NCBI GenBank assembly: GCA_902634455.1
Contig: CACPKQ010000008.1
Span: 1 to 51,379, forward strand
Direction of reading: 5' to 3'
DNA from: an uncultured Pelagibacteraceae bacterium
GTDB lineage: Bacteria > Pseudomonadota > Alphaproteobacteria > Pelagibacterales > Pelagibacteraceae
Length of the DNA stretch: 51,379 bases
The notes under the pieces were generated by a model that was not told the DNA's origin, did not search any database, and worked only from the letters and a program-made list of their open reading frames with translations. Each line of letters starts with the position of its first letter. The stretch's first letter is position 1. Below, piece by piece: positions 35,314 to 44,029 of this stretch. A program made the translations under genes and the position numbers.

Positions 35314-36159
35314 TTAAGGCTGATTAACTAGTTCTCTTCGAAATATATAAATACCAGATGAAATAATTATAATAAGACCAAGAAATGTCCATTTATCTGG
35401 AAAATCACTAAAAAAATAATAGCCTAAAATAATGTTAGTAATAATTTCAAAATAACCAAAAGGAGCTAATTTTGAAGCATCAGCATATCTTAGAGATAAT
35501 ATAAGCAGGATATGACCCAAACAAGCAAAAATACCCATCAATGCTAGCCAAGACCATTGGTATAGTGTTGGATTTACCCAAACTACAGGAACTAGAAATG
35601 ATGCAATGATAGCCCCTACTACACCTGTTAACAAAAGTGTTAGTAATGGATTGTCTGTAGAATGAAGTTTTCTGGTTATTACTACATAAATTCCATAGAA
35701 ACATCCAGTAACGAGAGCGGCAATTGTGGCTAAATTAAATTCTAAAAATCCAGGTCTAATAACAACTAAACTCCCAATAAAGCCGACTAATACTGCAAAC
35801 CATCTTCTTAATCCTACTTTTTCATTTAAAAAAAAAGGAGAAATTGCAGTAGTAACTAAAGGAGCAACGAAAGCCAAAGTAAGGGCTTTAGCCATAGATA
35901 TGACTGAAATAGAATAAAAAAAACATATGTTTGCACTAAAAAGAGTAAGGCCTCTTAAAATTTGAAGTTTTGGATTTTCAGACCATCTTAAATTTTTTCT
36001 AAAGAAAAAAAACATAAATGGAAGAGTCCAAAAAACAGTAAAAAAATATCTTGCCCAAGTTATTTGAAAAAAAGATAATTCTGATGATAGATATTTTGCA
36101 ATAGTATCCATGAATGGTAAAACCATCCACGCAGAAAGATTTAATATTATTGCCTTCAT
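35314..36159 (-). CDS. EamA/DMT family transporter
   Basis: This 281-residue protein has ten predicted helices in two EamA halves. SSELSFFQITWARYFF and ILRGLTLFSANICFFYSISVI in the first half, and LSLRYADASKLAPFGYFEI in the second, are typical of drug/metabolite transporters of the amino-acid or S-adenosylmethionine exporter type. The substrate is unknown. It starts at the stop of the AEC gene (TAATG), so the two transporters are coupled and lie downstream of hom. Confidence 0.87.
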   Translation of the reverse strand: MKAIILNLSAWMVLPFMDTIAKYLSSELSFFQITWARYFFTVFWTLPFMFFFFRKNLRWSENPKLQILRGLTLFSANICFFYSISVISMAKALTLAFVAPLVTTAISPFFLNEKVGLRRWFAVLVGFIGSLVVIRPGFLEFNLATIAALVTGCFYGIYVVITRKLHSTDNPLLTLLLTGVVGAIIASFLVPVVWVNPTLYQWSWLALMGIFACLGHILLILSLRYADASKLAPFGYFEIITNIILGYYFFSDFPDKWTFLGLIIIISSGIYIFRRELVNQP

Positions 36160-37058
36160 TAAGAAAAGAACTTTAACGATATGAATACAATAATAGGAAC
36201 AGTAAATATAGACATAATAGTAGAAACCACAACTGTGCTTGCAATATTATCAACTATTTTTTTTGGGGAATACATCGATGCAATTAGATAAGTTAATATT
36301 GCACTTGGCATAGAAGATTGAATTAATAGTACTCCAGCTGCAAAACCAGATAAATTAAATACTTTAATTAAAAAAAAACCTATAATAGGACCAAAAATTA
36401 CTCTTCCAATTGAAGAGATAATAGAATTTTTTAAAGAAAAAACCTTCAATTGAGTTAATGCTATACCTAGAGACATCAGTATCATAACTATCATAGCGTA
36501 ACCCAAGAGCATAACGGTGTTTAATACAAATGTAGGCATACCTATTTCAAAATATAGAAAAGCTACAGTAACTAAAATTGCATAAAATGATGGACTTTTA
36601 ATAATAACAAAAATGTCAAATTTTTTACTTGCTAAAAAAATATTTAAAGTAAAATGTAAGAGGACAATTACAGCTGAAATTGCAGCAGCAATCCCCATTC
36701 CCGCAGTACCATAAGCAAATAGACAAATTGGTATACCCATATTACCTGTATTAGGAAGAATGAAAGGTGGTAATTCTCTGCTATAATCTTTCTTCAGAAA
36801 AACTAAAAAAATAATACCAGTAACTGCAAAAAAAAACATGGCAAAAAGCCAGTAAATAAAATAATCAGCAAACATATTGTATGAAAGACCGGAAGTCATA
36901 ACAGCAAAAATTATTAAAGCTGGAGTTCCAAAGTTTGCAGAATAATTAGTTATAAAAGAAGTATCTATTTTTGGATTTTTTTTACCCAAAAAATAACCTA
37001 TACCAACAATAAAAAAAACTGGAAATAATACTTCAAAAAGCTTTATGTATATTTCCAT
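36159..37058 (-). CDS. AEC family transporter (auxin efflux carrier/malate permease-like)
   Basis: This 299-residue protein has about ten helices. The family blocks FPVFFIVGIGYFLGKK at the start, LPNTGNMGIPICLFAYG in the middle and LLIQSSMPSAILTYLIA near the end are diagnostic of AEC permeases, which carry organic acids or similar anions. It is coupled to both neighbours by TAATG overlaps. Its place between hom and an EamA exporter suggests export of an amino acid or organic acid related to aspartate metabolism (inference). Confidence 0.88.
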   Translation of the reverse strand: MEIYIKLFEVLFPVFFIVGIGYFLGKKNPKIDTSFITNYSANFGTPALIIFAVMTSGLSYNMFADYFIYWLFAMFFFAVTGIIFLVFLKKDYSRELPPFILPNTGNMGIPICLFAYGTAGMGIAAAISAVIVLLHFTLNIFLASKKFDIFVIIKSPSFYAILVTVAFLYFEIGMPTFVLNTVMLLGYAMIVMILMSLGIALTQLKVFSLKNSIISSIGRVIFGPIIGFFLIKVFNLSGFAAGVLLIQSSMPSAILTYLIASMYSPKKIVDNIASTVVVSTIMSIFTVPIIVFISLKFFS

Positions 37059-38344
37059 TAAAATAATCGAATTAAAGTGGGAAATTTAAGTATATTTTTA
37101 TTTAATTTAAATGATTTTAAACACTTTCGTGAATTAAATTCGCTAGTTCTATGTGTAATTATTATAATTGAAGCTGTCTTTTTTTTATGTTCAGGTACTT
37201 GAATTAAACGTTCAATCGATATTTTATATTTAGCAAGGTTTTTAGTAATTTGAGATAAAACGCCAGGTTTATCAATGACTTCAAATCGTAAATAAAGTGA
37301 ATTGTTGTATTTATTAACATCATATAAATTAATTTTATTTCTATTTTTATAAGAAATTCCAAAAGGATATTTGATATTACCTCTCAGTACAGATAATAAA
37401 TCTGACATCAATGATGAAGATGTCGGACCAGGTCCCGCACCTTCTCCTTGTAAAACAGACTCTCCAACTGGTGTACCATTAAGAATTACGGCATTCATTA
37501 CACCATTAATATTACCAATATAGCTTTCTTTTTTAAGAAGACATGGATGAACCCTTTCAAACAACTTTCCATCAACAATTTCTGTAATACCTAAAAGTTT
37601 AATTTTCATACCTAATTCATTTGCCATTCTTATATCCTTAAGTTCAATATTCTCTATTCCAGACATAAGATTTTTAAATTTTGAAATTTTTTTATTAAAA
37701 GCTAATGAAGACAAGATTTTAATTTTAGATAAAACATCATTACCATTTAAATCAAATTTTGGGTTTGGTTCGGCATAACCAAGAGATTGTGCTTTTTTAA
37801 GTACTTCATCAAAATTTTTATTGCTATTTTGCATTTCAGTTAAAATATAATTTGATGTTCCATTAAGTATACCAACAACTTTTATTATTTTATTTGTAGC
37901 AAGACCATCTTTTATAGTTCTTAAAATTGGTATACCTCCGGCTACAGATGCTTCGAATTCTAAATTTACTTTATTTTTTTCTGCTAATAGTGATAAATAA
38001 TCACCATGTTTGGAAATTAGGGATTTATTGGCTGTAATTACATGAATTTTCTTTTTTAAAGATTCTTCAACAATTTTTTTTGATATTCCATCAGATTTTC
38101 CTATTAGTTCAAACAAAATATCAATTTTTTTATTTTGAATAATTTTTAATGGATTTTGATAAAATATTTTTTTGTTTATTTTAAATTTTCTTTTTTTATT
38201 TTTATTTCTAGCACATACTGCAGCAATATAAATTTTTCTTCCTGTTTTATTTTCAATATCTTTTTTCTTTTTATTTAACTCATTTAGTAAATAAGAGCCT
38301 ACATTTCCTAAACCTACTACAGCTATGTTTATATTTTTTTTCAT
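37058..38344 (-). CDS. hom: Homoserine dehydrogenase
   Basis: This enzyme reduces aspartate semialdehyde to homoserine, the branch point to threonine and methionine. The 428 residues show the Rossmann motif VVGLGNVGSYL and ITANKSLIS. The catalytic domain has GGIPILRTIKDGLATN and GTSNYILTEM, with EPNPKFDLNG, GAGPGPTSSSLMSDLL and a C-terminal ACT domain (YLRFEVIDKPGVLSQITKNL). The start lies three bases after the small lipoprotein stop. Product homoserine would feed the MetY-like enzymes at 40.6-44 kb. Confidence 0.96.
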   Translation of the reverse strand: MKKNINIAVVGLGNVGSYLLNELNKKKKDIENKTGRKIYIAAVCARNKNKKRKFKINKKIFYQNPLKIIQNKKIDILFELIGKSDGISKKIVEESLKKKIHVITANKSLISKHGDYLSLLAEKNKVNLEFEASVAGGIPILRTIKDGLATNKIIKVVGILNGTSNYILTEMQNSNKNFDEVLKKAQSLGYAEPNPKFDLNGNDVLSKIKILSSLAFNKKISKFKNLMSGIENIELKDIRMANELGMKIKLLGITEIVDGKLFERVHPCLLKKESYIGNINGVMNAVILNGTPVGESVLQGEGAGPGPTSSSLMSDLLSVLRGNIKYPFGISYKNRNKINLYDVNKYNNSLYLRFEVIDKPGVLSQITKNLAKYKISIERLIQVPEHKKKTASIIIITHRTSEFNSRKCLKSFKLNKNILKFPTLIRLF

Positions 38345-38347
38345 TAT

Positions 38348-38515
38348 TTAATCTTTAATATTTGGAAAATCACTATTTTTTGCATAATTAATTATTTTTA
38401 ATTTAAATTCATTAAATGACAAATTTTCGTAAATGTTAAATTTTTCTGTAACAGTTTTTTTATTTTGTATGTCAGAGCATCCTATAACTAGTAGTAATAA
38501 AAATAACTTTTTCAT
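38348..38515 (-). CDS. Small lipoprotein (55 aa) between argC and hom
   Basis: A 55-residue frame starts with MKKLFLLLLVIGCSDIQ, a compact lipoprotein signal with a lipobox Cys at residue 13. A charged segment, including NEFKLKIINYAKN, follows and ends SDFPNIKD. Its ATG overlaps the argC stop (ATGA), and its stop lies three bases before hom, so it fits the operon perfectly. It is too short for most gene callers. I recognise no family and propose no function beyond membrane anchoring of a short peptide. Confidence 0.72.
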   Translation of the reverse strand: MKKLFLLLLVIGCSDIQNKKTVTEKFNIYENLSFNEFKLKIINYAKNSDFPNIKD

Positions 38516-39534
38516 ATTAATCCTTTGTTCTTTTTAAAATTAAACAAAATATTCAAATTCTGGACAGCTTGTCCTGCACCACCTTTTATCAAATTATCTA
38601 TTGCTGACAAAATAATAATTTTATCTTTAAACTTAGTTTTACAAACTGATATATAAGAATAATTGGTATTAATAACGTCATTTGTACTAATGTGTGTTTC
38701 TGCTTTTTGTATTTTAATAAAATTTTCACTCTTATAAAAATTTTTTAGAGATTTAACTATTTTTTTAATGTTACTACCTTTTGTTAAATCTACATATATG
38801 GTACTTAAAATACCTCTAAACATAGGAGATAAATGAGGTGTAAAACTAAAATTAACATTTTTTTTTGTATAAATTTTAAATTCTTGCTGCATCTCAGGAT
38901 TATGCCTGTGAAAACCTACTCCATAAGCAGATAAAGAAGCATATAAATTTTTCTTTTTATATTTTTTATGTACTCCTCTACCAGCACCAGAATAGCCAGA
39001 CTTTGAATCAATAATTATATTTTTGTGATTTATTAATTTTTTTTTTATCAATGGAATTAACGGCAACAATACAGATGTAGGATAGCACCCTGGACATGAT
39101 ATAATTTTATAAGATTTAATTTTTTGTTTTGTAATTTCTGGTAAAGCATAAATACTTTTTTTTATATTTTTTATTGCGTTATGTTTTGTTTTATACCATT
39201 TTAAATATTCTTTAGAGTTTTTAAGTCTGAAATCTGCTGATAAATCGATTAAAATATTAGTTGGTAATAATAAATTTGATAATTTTTGAGCTTCTCCATT
39301 AGGTAGCGATGTAAATACGATGTCTATATTCTGTAAATATTTTTTATTAAATTTAATAATTTTTGGAAGATTTTTGTTTTTTAATGATTTATCAAAAAAA
39401 GAAACAGATTTTCCTATTGATTTATTGCCACAAAGATATTTTATATTAATATTACTATGTTTTAGTAATAATTTAATTAATTGTATTCCAATATAACCAG
39501 TTGAACCAGCAATTAATACGTTTAGCTTTCTCAT
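38512..39534 (-). CDS. argC: N-acetyl-gamma-glutamyl-phosphate reductase
   Basis: ArgC reduces N-acetylglutamyl phosphate to the semialdehyde in arginine synthesis. The protein opens with the NADP-binding VLIAGSTGYIGIQLIKLL. The catalytic Cys is in ISCPGCYPTSVLLPLIPL, and SGYSGAGRGVHKKY and VGFHRHNPEMQQEF are family blocks. The length is 340 residues. It follows rpsI by 33 bases, an arrangement (rplM-rpsI-argC) that is common in alphaproteobacteria. Confidence 0.96.
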   Translation of the reverse strand: MRKLNVLIAGSTGYIGIQLIKLLLKHSNINIKYLCGNKSIGKSVSFFDKSLKNKNLPKIIKFNKKYLQNIDIVFTSLPNGEAQKLSNLLLPTNILIDLSADFRLKNSKEYLKWYKTKHNAIKNIKKSIYALPEITKQKIKSYKIISCPGCYPTSVLLPLIPLIKKKLINHKNIIIDSKSGYSGAGRGVHKKYKKKNLYASLSAYGVGFHRHNPEMQQEFKIYTKKNVNFSFTPHLSPMFRGILSTIYVDLTKGSNIKKIVKSLKNFYKSENFIKIQKAETHISTNDVINTNYSYISVCKTKFKDKIIILSAIDNLIKGGAGQAVQNLNILFNFKKNKGLI

Positions 39535-39567
39535 AATTTAGTATAGCAGTAAAAAATAAAAAAAAAA

Positions 39568-39999
39568 TTATCTTTTAGAAAACTGATAACTTCTACGAGC
39601 TTTTCTATGACCATATTTTTTTCTTTCAACTGATCTAGAATCTCTTGTTGTAAGTTTCTCTTTTTTTAAGGTGGTTTTAAATTCAGAATCAAACATTACC
39701 AATGCCTTTGAAATACCGTGCACCATTGCACCAACTTGACCTGTTAAACCTCCACCCTTAACATTACATTTAACATCATATGTAGTTTCTTGTTTAATTA
39801 TTTCAAAAGGTCTTAATAACTGCATTTTATGAGTGTCTCTTTTGAAATAATCTTCATAATTTTTTCCATTAACAAAAATTTTACCAGATCCTTTTTTTAA
39901 CCAAATTTTGGCAATTGAAGTTTTTCTTCTACCAGTTGCGTATTTGCTATCTTTAAATTCTATTTTTTCTTTTTGAGTTAAATTTTCAGAATTTTCCAT
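39568..39999 (-). CDS. rpsI: 30S ribosomal protein S9
   Basis: S9 sits in the small-subunit head and reaches the P-site tRNA with its C-terminal tail. The 143-residue protein has ATGRRKTSIAKIWLKKGSGK, GGGLTGQVGAMVHGISKAL and the conserved tail KYGHRKARRSYQFSKR. An extra N-terminal stretch of about 18 residues is rich in Glu and Lys. It is two bases downstream of rplM. Confidence 0.98.
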   Translation of the reverse strand: MENSENLTQKEKIEFKDSKYATGRRKTSIAKIWLKKGSGKIFVNGKNYEDYFKRDTHKMQLLRPFEIIKQETTYDVKCNVKGGGLTGQVGAMVHGISKALVMFDSEFKTTLKKEKLTTRDSRSVERKKYGHRKARRSYQFSKR

Positions 40000-40001
40000 A
40001 T

Positions 40002-40460
40002 TTAATTTCTTACCAAATTCTTATTATTTAATTTAGATATATCAATAGTCTTAGGATTTTGAGATGAATGAGGATGAGTAGATCCAGAATAAATTTTTAA
40101 TTTTGTTAGTTGTTTTTTTGCTAAAGGACCACCCGGAAGCATTCTTTTAACTGCTAGCTTTAATGCTTCTTCAGGTTTTTTTTTAAATAATTTTTCAGGT
40201 GTAGTTTCTTTAATACCACCTGGGTATCCAGTATGTTTGTAATATTTTTTATTTTGAAATTTTTTTCCAGTAAATTTTATTTGTTCTATGTTTTTTACAA
40301 CTACAAAGTCACCATGATCCATGTGTGGTGTATAACTGGTTTTGTTTTTTCCTCTAATTATTTTTGTTATAATTGTAGCAAGTCTTCCAACTACGGCATT
40401 TGTAGCATCTATTTCATACCAGTCATTTTTTAATTCGCTTTTTTTTACAAATTTTGTCAT
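40002..40460 (-). CDS. rplM: 50S ribosomal protein L13
   Basis: L13 is an early-assembling large-subunit protein. Family blocks are WYEIDATNAVVGRLATIITK, DHGDFVVVKN, KKYYKHTGYPGGIKE and AVKRMLPGGPLAKKQL. The 152-residue length is normal. It is first in the minus-strand series with rpsI and argC, and is divergent from the MetY-like gene. A TTGACA promoter lies just upstream. Confidence 0.98.
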   Translation of the reverse strand: MTKFVKKSELKNDWYEIDATNAVVGRLATIITKIIRGKNKTSYTPHMDHGDFVVVKNIEQIKFTGKKFQNKKYYKHTGYPGGIKETTPEKLFKKKPEEALKLAVKRMLPGGPLAKKQLTKLKIYSGSTHPHSSQNPKTIDISKLNNKNLVRN

Positions 40461-40470
40461 GAATGCCGGA

Positions 40471-40499
40471 GTAATACTTATAAATACTTATATTGTCAA
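40471..40499 (-). promoter_or_regulatory. Probable promoter of rplM-rpsI
   Basis: On the minus strand a perfect TTGACA (40499-40494) is followed after 17 bases by TATTAC (40476-40471). The start would fall only about five bases before the rplM ATG, implying a very short or nearly leaderless transcript. Identified by eye. Confidence 0.45.
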
Positions 40500-40578
40500 T
40501 TTATTATATAAATGCTAGAAAAATGCTAATTTATTAACTTTAGATAACAAAATTAAAAAACATTAATAGGAGATTTTT

Positions 40579-41910
40579 ATGAGTGATAAAAAAAAACCAA
40601 TAAACCCACATACATATAAATTTGACACCTTAAGTTTGCATGCTGGATATCAACCACACAAAAATGCAGGATCTCGACAGGTACCTATATACCAAACTAC
40701 TTCATACCTTTTTGATGATGTTGATCATGCTGCTGCACTTTTTAACTTAGAAAGAGGTGGACATATATATAGCAGAATATCAAATCCAACAGTTGGAGTA
40801 TTAGAAGAAAGAGTTGCTTCTCTTGAAGGTGGAACAGCTGCTCTAGCAACATCTTCAGGGATGGCTGCTATATTTTTAACAGTTATGACCTTATGTGAAG
40901 CTGGTGATCATCTTGTAGTATCTTCTCAATTATATGGTGGTACAGTTAATTTGTTTAGATTAACACTTCCAAAATTTGGAATTAAAACAACTTTTGTCAA
41001 ACCTAGAGACACAGAAGGTTTTAAAAAAGCTATTCAAAAAAACACTAAGGGTATATTTGGAGAGCTAGTTGGCAATCCTGGAAATGAGCTTATGAATATG
41101 CCTGAAATTGCAAACATAGCTCATGATGCTGGTATACCATTGATTGTAGATGCGACTTATCAAACACCTTATCTTTGCAAACCTTTTGAACATGGTGCGG
41201 ATATAGTTGTTCATTCATTAACTAAGTGGATGGCAGGTCATGGCTCGTCTATGGCTGGTATTTTAGTAGAAGGAGGTAAATTTGATTGGATGCAAAATGA
41301 TAAATTCCCAACTATGACAAAGCCTTATGAAGGATATCATGGCTTGTCTTTTGCTGAGGAGTTTGGGCCAACTGCATTTACTATGAAAGCTAGAGCAGAA
41401 GGTATGAGAGATTTTGGTCCTTGTTTAAGTCCACAAAATGCATGGAATGTATTACAAGGAATTGAAACATTATCTGTTAGAATGAAAAAACATTGTTCAA
41501 ATGCAGAAGAAATGGTTAAATATTTATTAGCTCATGAAAGTGTTGCTTGGGTTTCTCATCCAAGCGTTCCTGATCATCCAGATCATGAACTAGCAAAAAA
41601 ACTTTTACCAAATGGACGTGGTTCAATGATAGCTTTTGGTATTAAAGGTGGGAAAGATGCAGGAGTTGCTTTCATAAATAATGTAAAACTTTCATCACAT
41701 TTAGCTAATGTCGGTGATACCAGAACTTTAGTTATTCATCCAGCTTCTGGAACACATTCTCAAATGGATGAAGCTACATTAAAATTTGCTGGATTGTCTC
41801 ACGATATGATTAGATTGTCAGTAGGTATAGAAGATATTAATGACATAAAAAATGATTTTGAGATCGGTTTTAGAGCTGCTAAAAAACCTAGACTTGTCTC
41901 AAACCAATGA
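40579..41910 (+). CDS. metY: MetY-like O-acetylhomoserine sulfhydrylase, copy 1
   Basis: This PLP enzyme of the Cys/Met metabolism family replaces the acyl group of O-acylhomoserine with sulfide or a thiol to make homocysteine or methionine. Motifs are YSRISNPTVGVLEERVASLEG, ATSSGMAA (phosphate cup), VDATYQTP (Asp for the PLP ring) and Lys216 in VVHSLTKWMAGHG. The 443 residues match the long MetY/CysD type. A strong Shine-Dalgarno (AGGAGA at 40568-40573) sits 5 bases before the ATG, unusual in this genome. It overlaps the next gene by four bases. Confidence 0.9.
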   Translation: MSDKKKPINPHTYKFDTLSLHAGYQPHKNAGSRQVPIYQTTSYLFDDVDHAAALFNLERGGHIYSRISNPTVGVLEERVASLEGGTAALATSSGMAAIFLTVMTLCEAGDHLVVSSQLYGGTVNLFRLTLPKFGIKTTFVKPRDTEGFKKAIQKNTKGIFGELVGNPGNELMNMPEIANIAHDAGIPLIVDATYQTPYLCKPFEHGADIVVHSLTKWMAGHGSSMAGILVEGGKFDWMQNDKFPTMTKPYEGYHGLSFAEEFGPTAFTMKARAEGMRDFGPCLSPQNAWNVLQGIETLSVRMKKHCSNAEEMVKYLLAHESVAWVSHPSVPDHPDHELAKKLLPNGRGSMIAFGIKGGKDAGVAFINNVKLSSHLANVGDTRTLVIHPASGTHSQMDEATLKFAGLSHDMIRLSVGIEDINDIKNDFEIGFRAAKKPRLVSNQ

Positions 41911-42731
41911 AGTTCAAAGTAGACAATAATGAGGTTTTTGCCTCAACGGGTGGTAGACCTTTCGACAAAAATAAACCTTTAATTATTTTTGTTCACGGAA
42001 GTGGTCTAACACATATGACATGGGTTCTTCAAACAAGATATTTTGCATTTCATGGTTATAGTGTTTTAGCATTAGATTTACCAGGTCATGGTCTCTCAAG
42101 TGGTGAAAGTTTAAAATCAATTGAAGAAATGTCAGATTGGTTGAGTAAAGTGATAGATGCTGTTGGTTACAAAGAAGCTTCTCTAGTTGGCCATTCTCAA
42201 GGATGTTTAGTTACCATTGAGTGTGCTTCAAAATATTCAAATAAAATTAAAACACTAAGTCTAATTGGTGGTGCTGGTGCTATACCAATGAATCCTGAAC
42301 TACTATCTCTTGCAGAAAACAATGATCCAAAAGCAGTAGATTTAATGATGGATTGGGCACATGGTCCAGCAGGACATTTTGGTGGGCATCCAGTTCCTGG
42401 ATTATATCACATAAACACAGGAACAATGTTAGCAAAAACAAGAACTATTAAAAACACTCTAGGTGTAGATTTTAGAGCCTGTGATAATTATAAAAATGGA
42501 TTTGAAGCTGCAAAAAAAATAAAAATTCCTACTTTATCAATTTTAGCTACTGACGATAAAATGTGTCCTGTAAAAGAAGGTAAAAAACTTGCTGATTTAA
42601 TAGAAGGAAGTCAGGTTGATATAATTGACAATTGCGGTCACATGATGCTGCTTGAAGAAGCAGACAGAGTTTTGGCAGTATTAAAAAAATTTATAACATC
42701 TAAATACCCGCCAAAGGAGATAAAAAAATGA
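41907..42731 (+). CDS. Alpha/beta-fold hydrolase between two MetY-like genes
   Basis: This 274-residue protein has the full alpha/beta hydrolase triad: nucleophile in VGHSQGCLV (GxSxG), Asp in ILATDDKMCPV and His in NCGHMMLLEE. The oxyanion segment is IIFVHGSGLTHMTW. It is shorter than the homoserine acyltransferase MetX (about 370 residues) and lacks its pattern, so I do not call it MetX. Overlaps of four bases with both neighbours tie it to sulfur or methionine metabolism. It might hydrolyse an acyl or thioester compound in that route (inference). Confidence 0.82.
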   Translation: MKFKVDNNEVFASTGGRPFDKNKPLIIFVHGSGLTHMTWVLQTRYFAFHGYSVLALDLPGHGLSSGESLKSIEEMSDWLSKVIDAVGYKEASLVGHSQGCLVTIECASKYSNKIKTLSLIGGAGAIPMNPELLSLAENNDPKAVDLMMDWAHGPAGHFGGHPVPGLYHINTGTMLAKTRTIKNTLGVDFRACDNYKNGFEAAKKIKIPTLSILATDDKMCPVKEGKKLADLIEGSQVDIIDNCGHMMLLEEADRVLAVLKKFITSKYPPKEIKK

Positions 42732-44029
42732 GTAAAATAAAAAATCCTGAAACTATAGCTCTCCATGGAGGAGATTATAGAAGTGATCCAGCAACAACCG
42801 CTGTAGCTGTACCTTTATATAGGACTACATCTTATCAATTTAACAATACAGAGCATGCTGCAAATTTATTCGCACTTAAAGAATTTGGAAATATTTATAC
42901 AAGAATAATGAATCCAACCAACGATGTACTCGAAAAAAGAGTTGCAGCATTAGAGGGAGGTTTAGCATGTGTAAGTGTAGGGTCTGGACAAGCTGCATCG
43001 ACATTTGCAATTATAAATATTTGCCAAGCTGGAGATAATTTTATTAGTTCTACAGATTTATATGGTGGCACAGTTAATTTGTTTACTCATACTTTAAAAA
43101 AACTAGGTATTGAATGTAGATATGCCGATCCCGCTGATCCAAGAAATTTTGAAAAACTAATTGATGAAAAGACTAGATGCTTTTATGCAGAAACATTACC
43201 AAATCCTTATTTAAGAGTTTTTCCCATACAGGAAGTTGCTGATATTGGAAAAAAATATAACATTCCATTAATAATGGATAACACTGCTTCACCTATTATA
43301 TGTAAACCAATTGAACATGGTGCCGCAATTGTTGTTCATTCATTAACAAAATTTATTGGTGGCCATGGTACGGTAATAGGTGGTTGTTTAGTTGATGGTG
43401 GAAATTTTAATTGGACCGCTGATCCAAAAAGGCAACCCAATTTCAATGAACCAGACCCTAGTTATGGAGGAGCGGTATGGGGAGAAGTGGTTCCTCAATT
43501 AACTGGAGCAAATGTTGCTTTTGCAATAAGAGCAAGAGTTTGTTTACTCAGAGACTTAGGAGCACCTTTGGCTCCTGATAATGCATGGGGAATGATACAA
43601 GGTTTAGAAACTGTCCCATTAAGAATGAAACAACATTGTTTAAATGCAGAAAAAGTTGTCAACTTTCTTCAAAAGCACAAAAATGTTGATAGAGTAATCT
43701 ACCCTACTCTTCATGCTGGTGATATAGCTGTACGTTCAAAAAAATATCTTAAAGGGGGAAATGGAGCATTAGTTGGAATAGAATTAAAGGGCGGTGTAGA
43801 AGCTGGCAAAAAATTCATAGAATCATTAAAAATGTTCTATCATGTAGCAAACATTGGAGATGCAAGGAGTCTAGCAATACACCCTGCTACAACTACACAC
43901 AGTCAACTTACCGAAGATGAACTAGTTGCTGCAGGAGTAACTCCTGGGTATGTAAGACTATCTATTGGCATAGAACATTCGGATGATATAATCTCTGATT
44001 TAGATCAGGCACTTAATTCAACAAACTAA
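42728..44029 (+). CDS. metY: MetY-like O-acetylhomoserine sulfhydrylase, copy 2
   Basis: This is a second, diverged PLP enzyme of the same family (433 residues). It has YTRIMNPTNDVLEKRVAALEG, SVGSGQAAS, ETLPNPYLRVF, MDNTASPIICKPIEHGA and Lys208 in VVHSLTKFIGGHG. It is closer to the classic MetY consensus (DNT, ETLPNP) than copy 1, which has DAT and ELVGNP at these places, so the two may use different acceptors. An AGGAGA (42715-42720) precedes the ATG at 42728. It is convergent with the heme A synthase gene (four-base overlap). Confidence 0.9.
   Translation: MSKIKNPETIALHGGDYRSDPATTAVAVPLYRTTSYQFNNTEHAANLFALKEFGNIYTRIMNPTNDVLEKRVAALEGGLACVSVGSGQAASTFAIINICQAGDNFISSTDLYGGTVNLFTHTLKKLGIECRYADPADPRNFEKLIDEKTRCFYAETLPNPYLRVFPIQEVADIGKKYNIPLIMDNTASPIICKPIEHGAAIVVHSLTKFIGGHGTVIGGCLVDGGNFNWTADPKRQPNFNEPDPSYGGAVWGEVVPQLTGANVAFAIRARVCLLRDLGAPLAPDNAWGMIQGLETVPLRMKQHCLNAEKVVNFLQKHKNVDRVIYPTLHAGDIAVRSKKYLKGGNGALVGIELKGGVEAGKKFIESLKMFYHVANIGDARSLAIHPATTTHSQLTEDELVAAGVTPGYVRLSIGIEHSDDIISDLDQALNSTN

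Noticed and set aside
35480-35704. 74-residue minus-strand frame inside the EamA gene
   Set aside because: Out-of-frame overlap with a well-supported transporter; no independent signal.
40461-40578. SAM-II/SAM-V riboswitch before metY
   Set aside because: These riboswitches are known upstream of SAR11 methionine genes, so I looked for the GCATTGCA and GATAA...AAAAGG core. Only a GATAAC and poly-A stretch are present, with no matching stem, so I do not call one.
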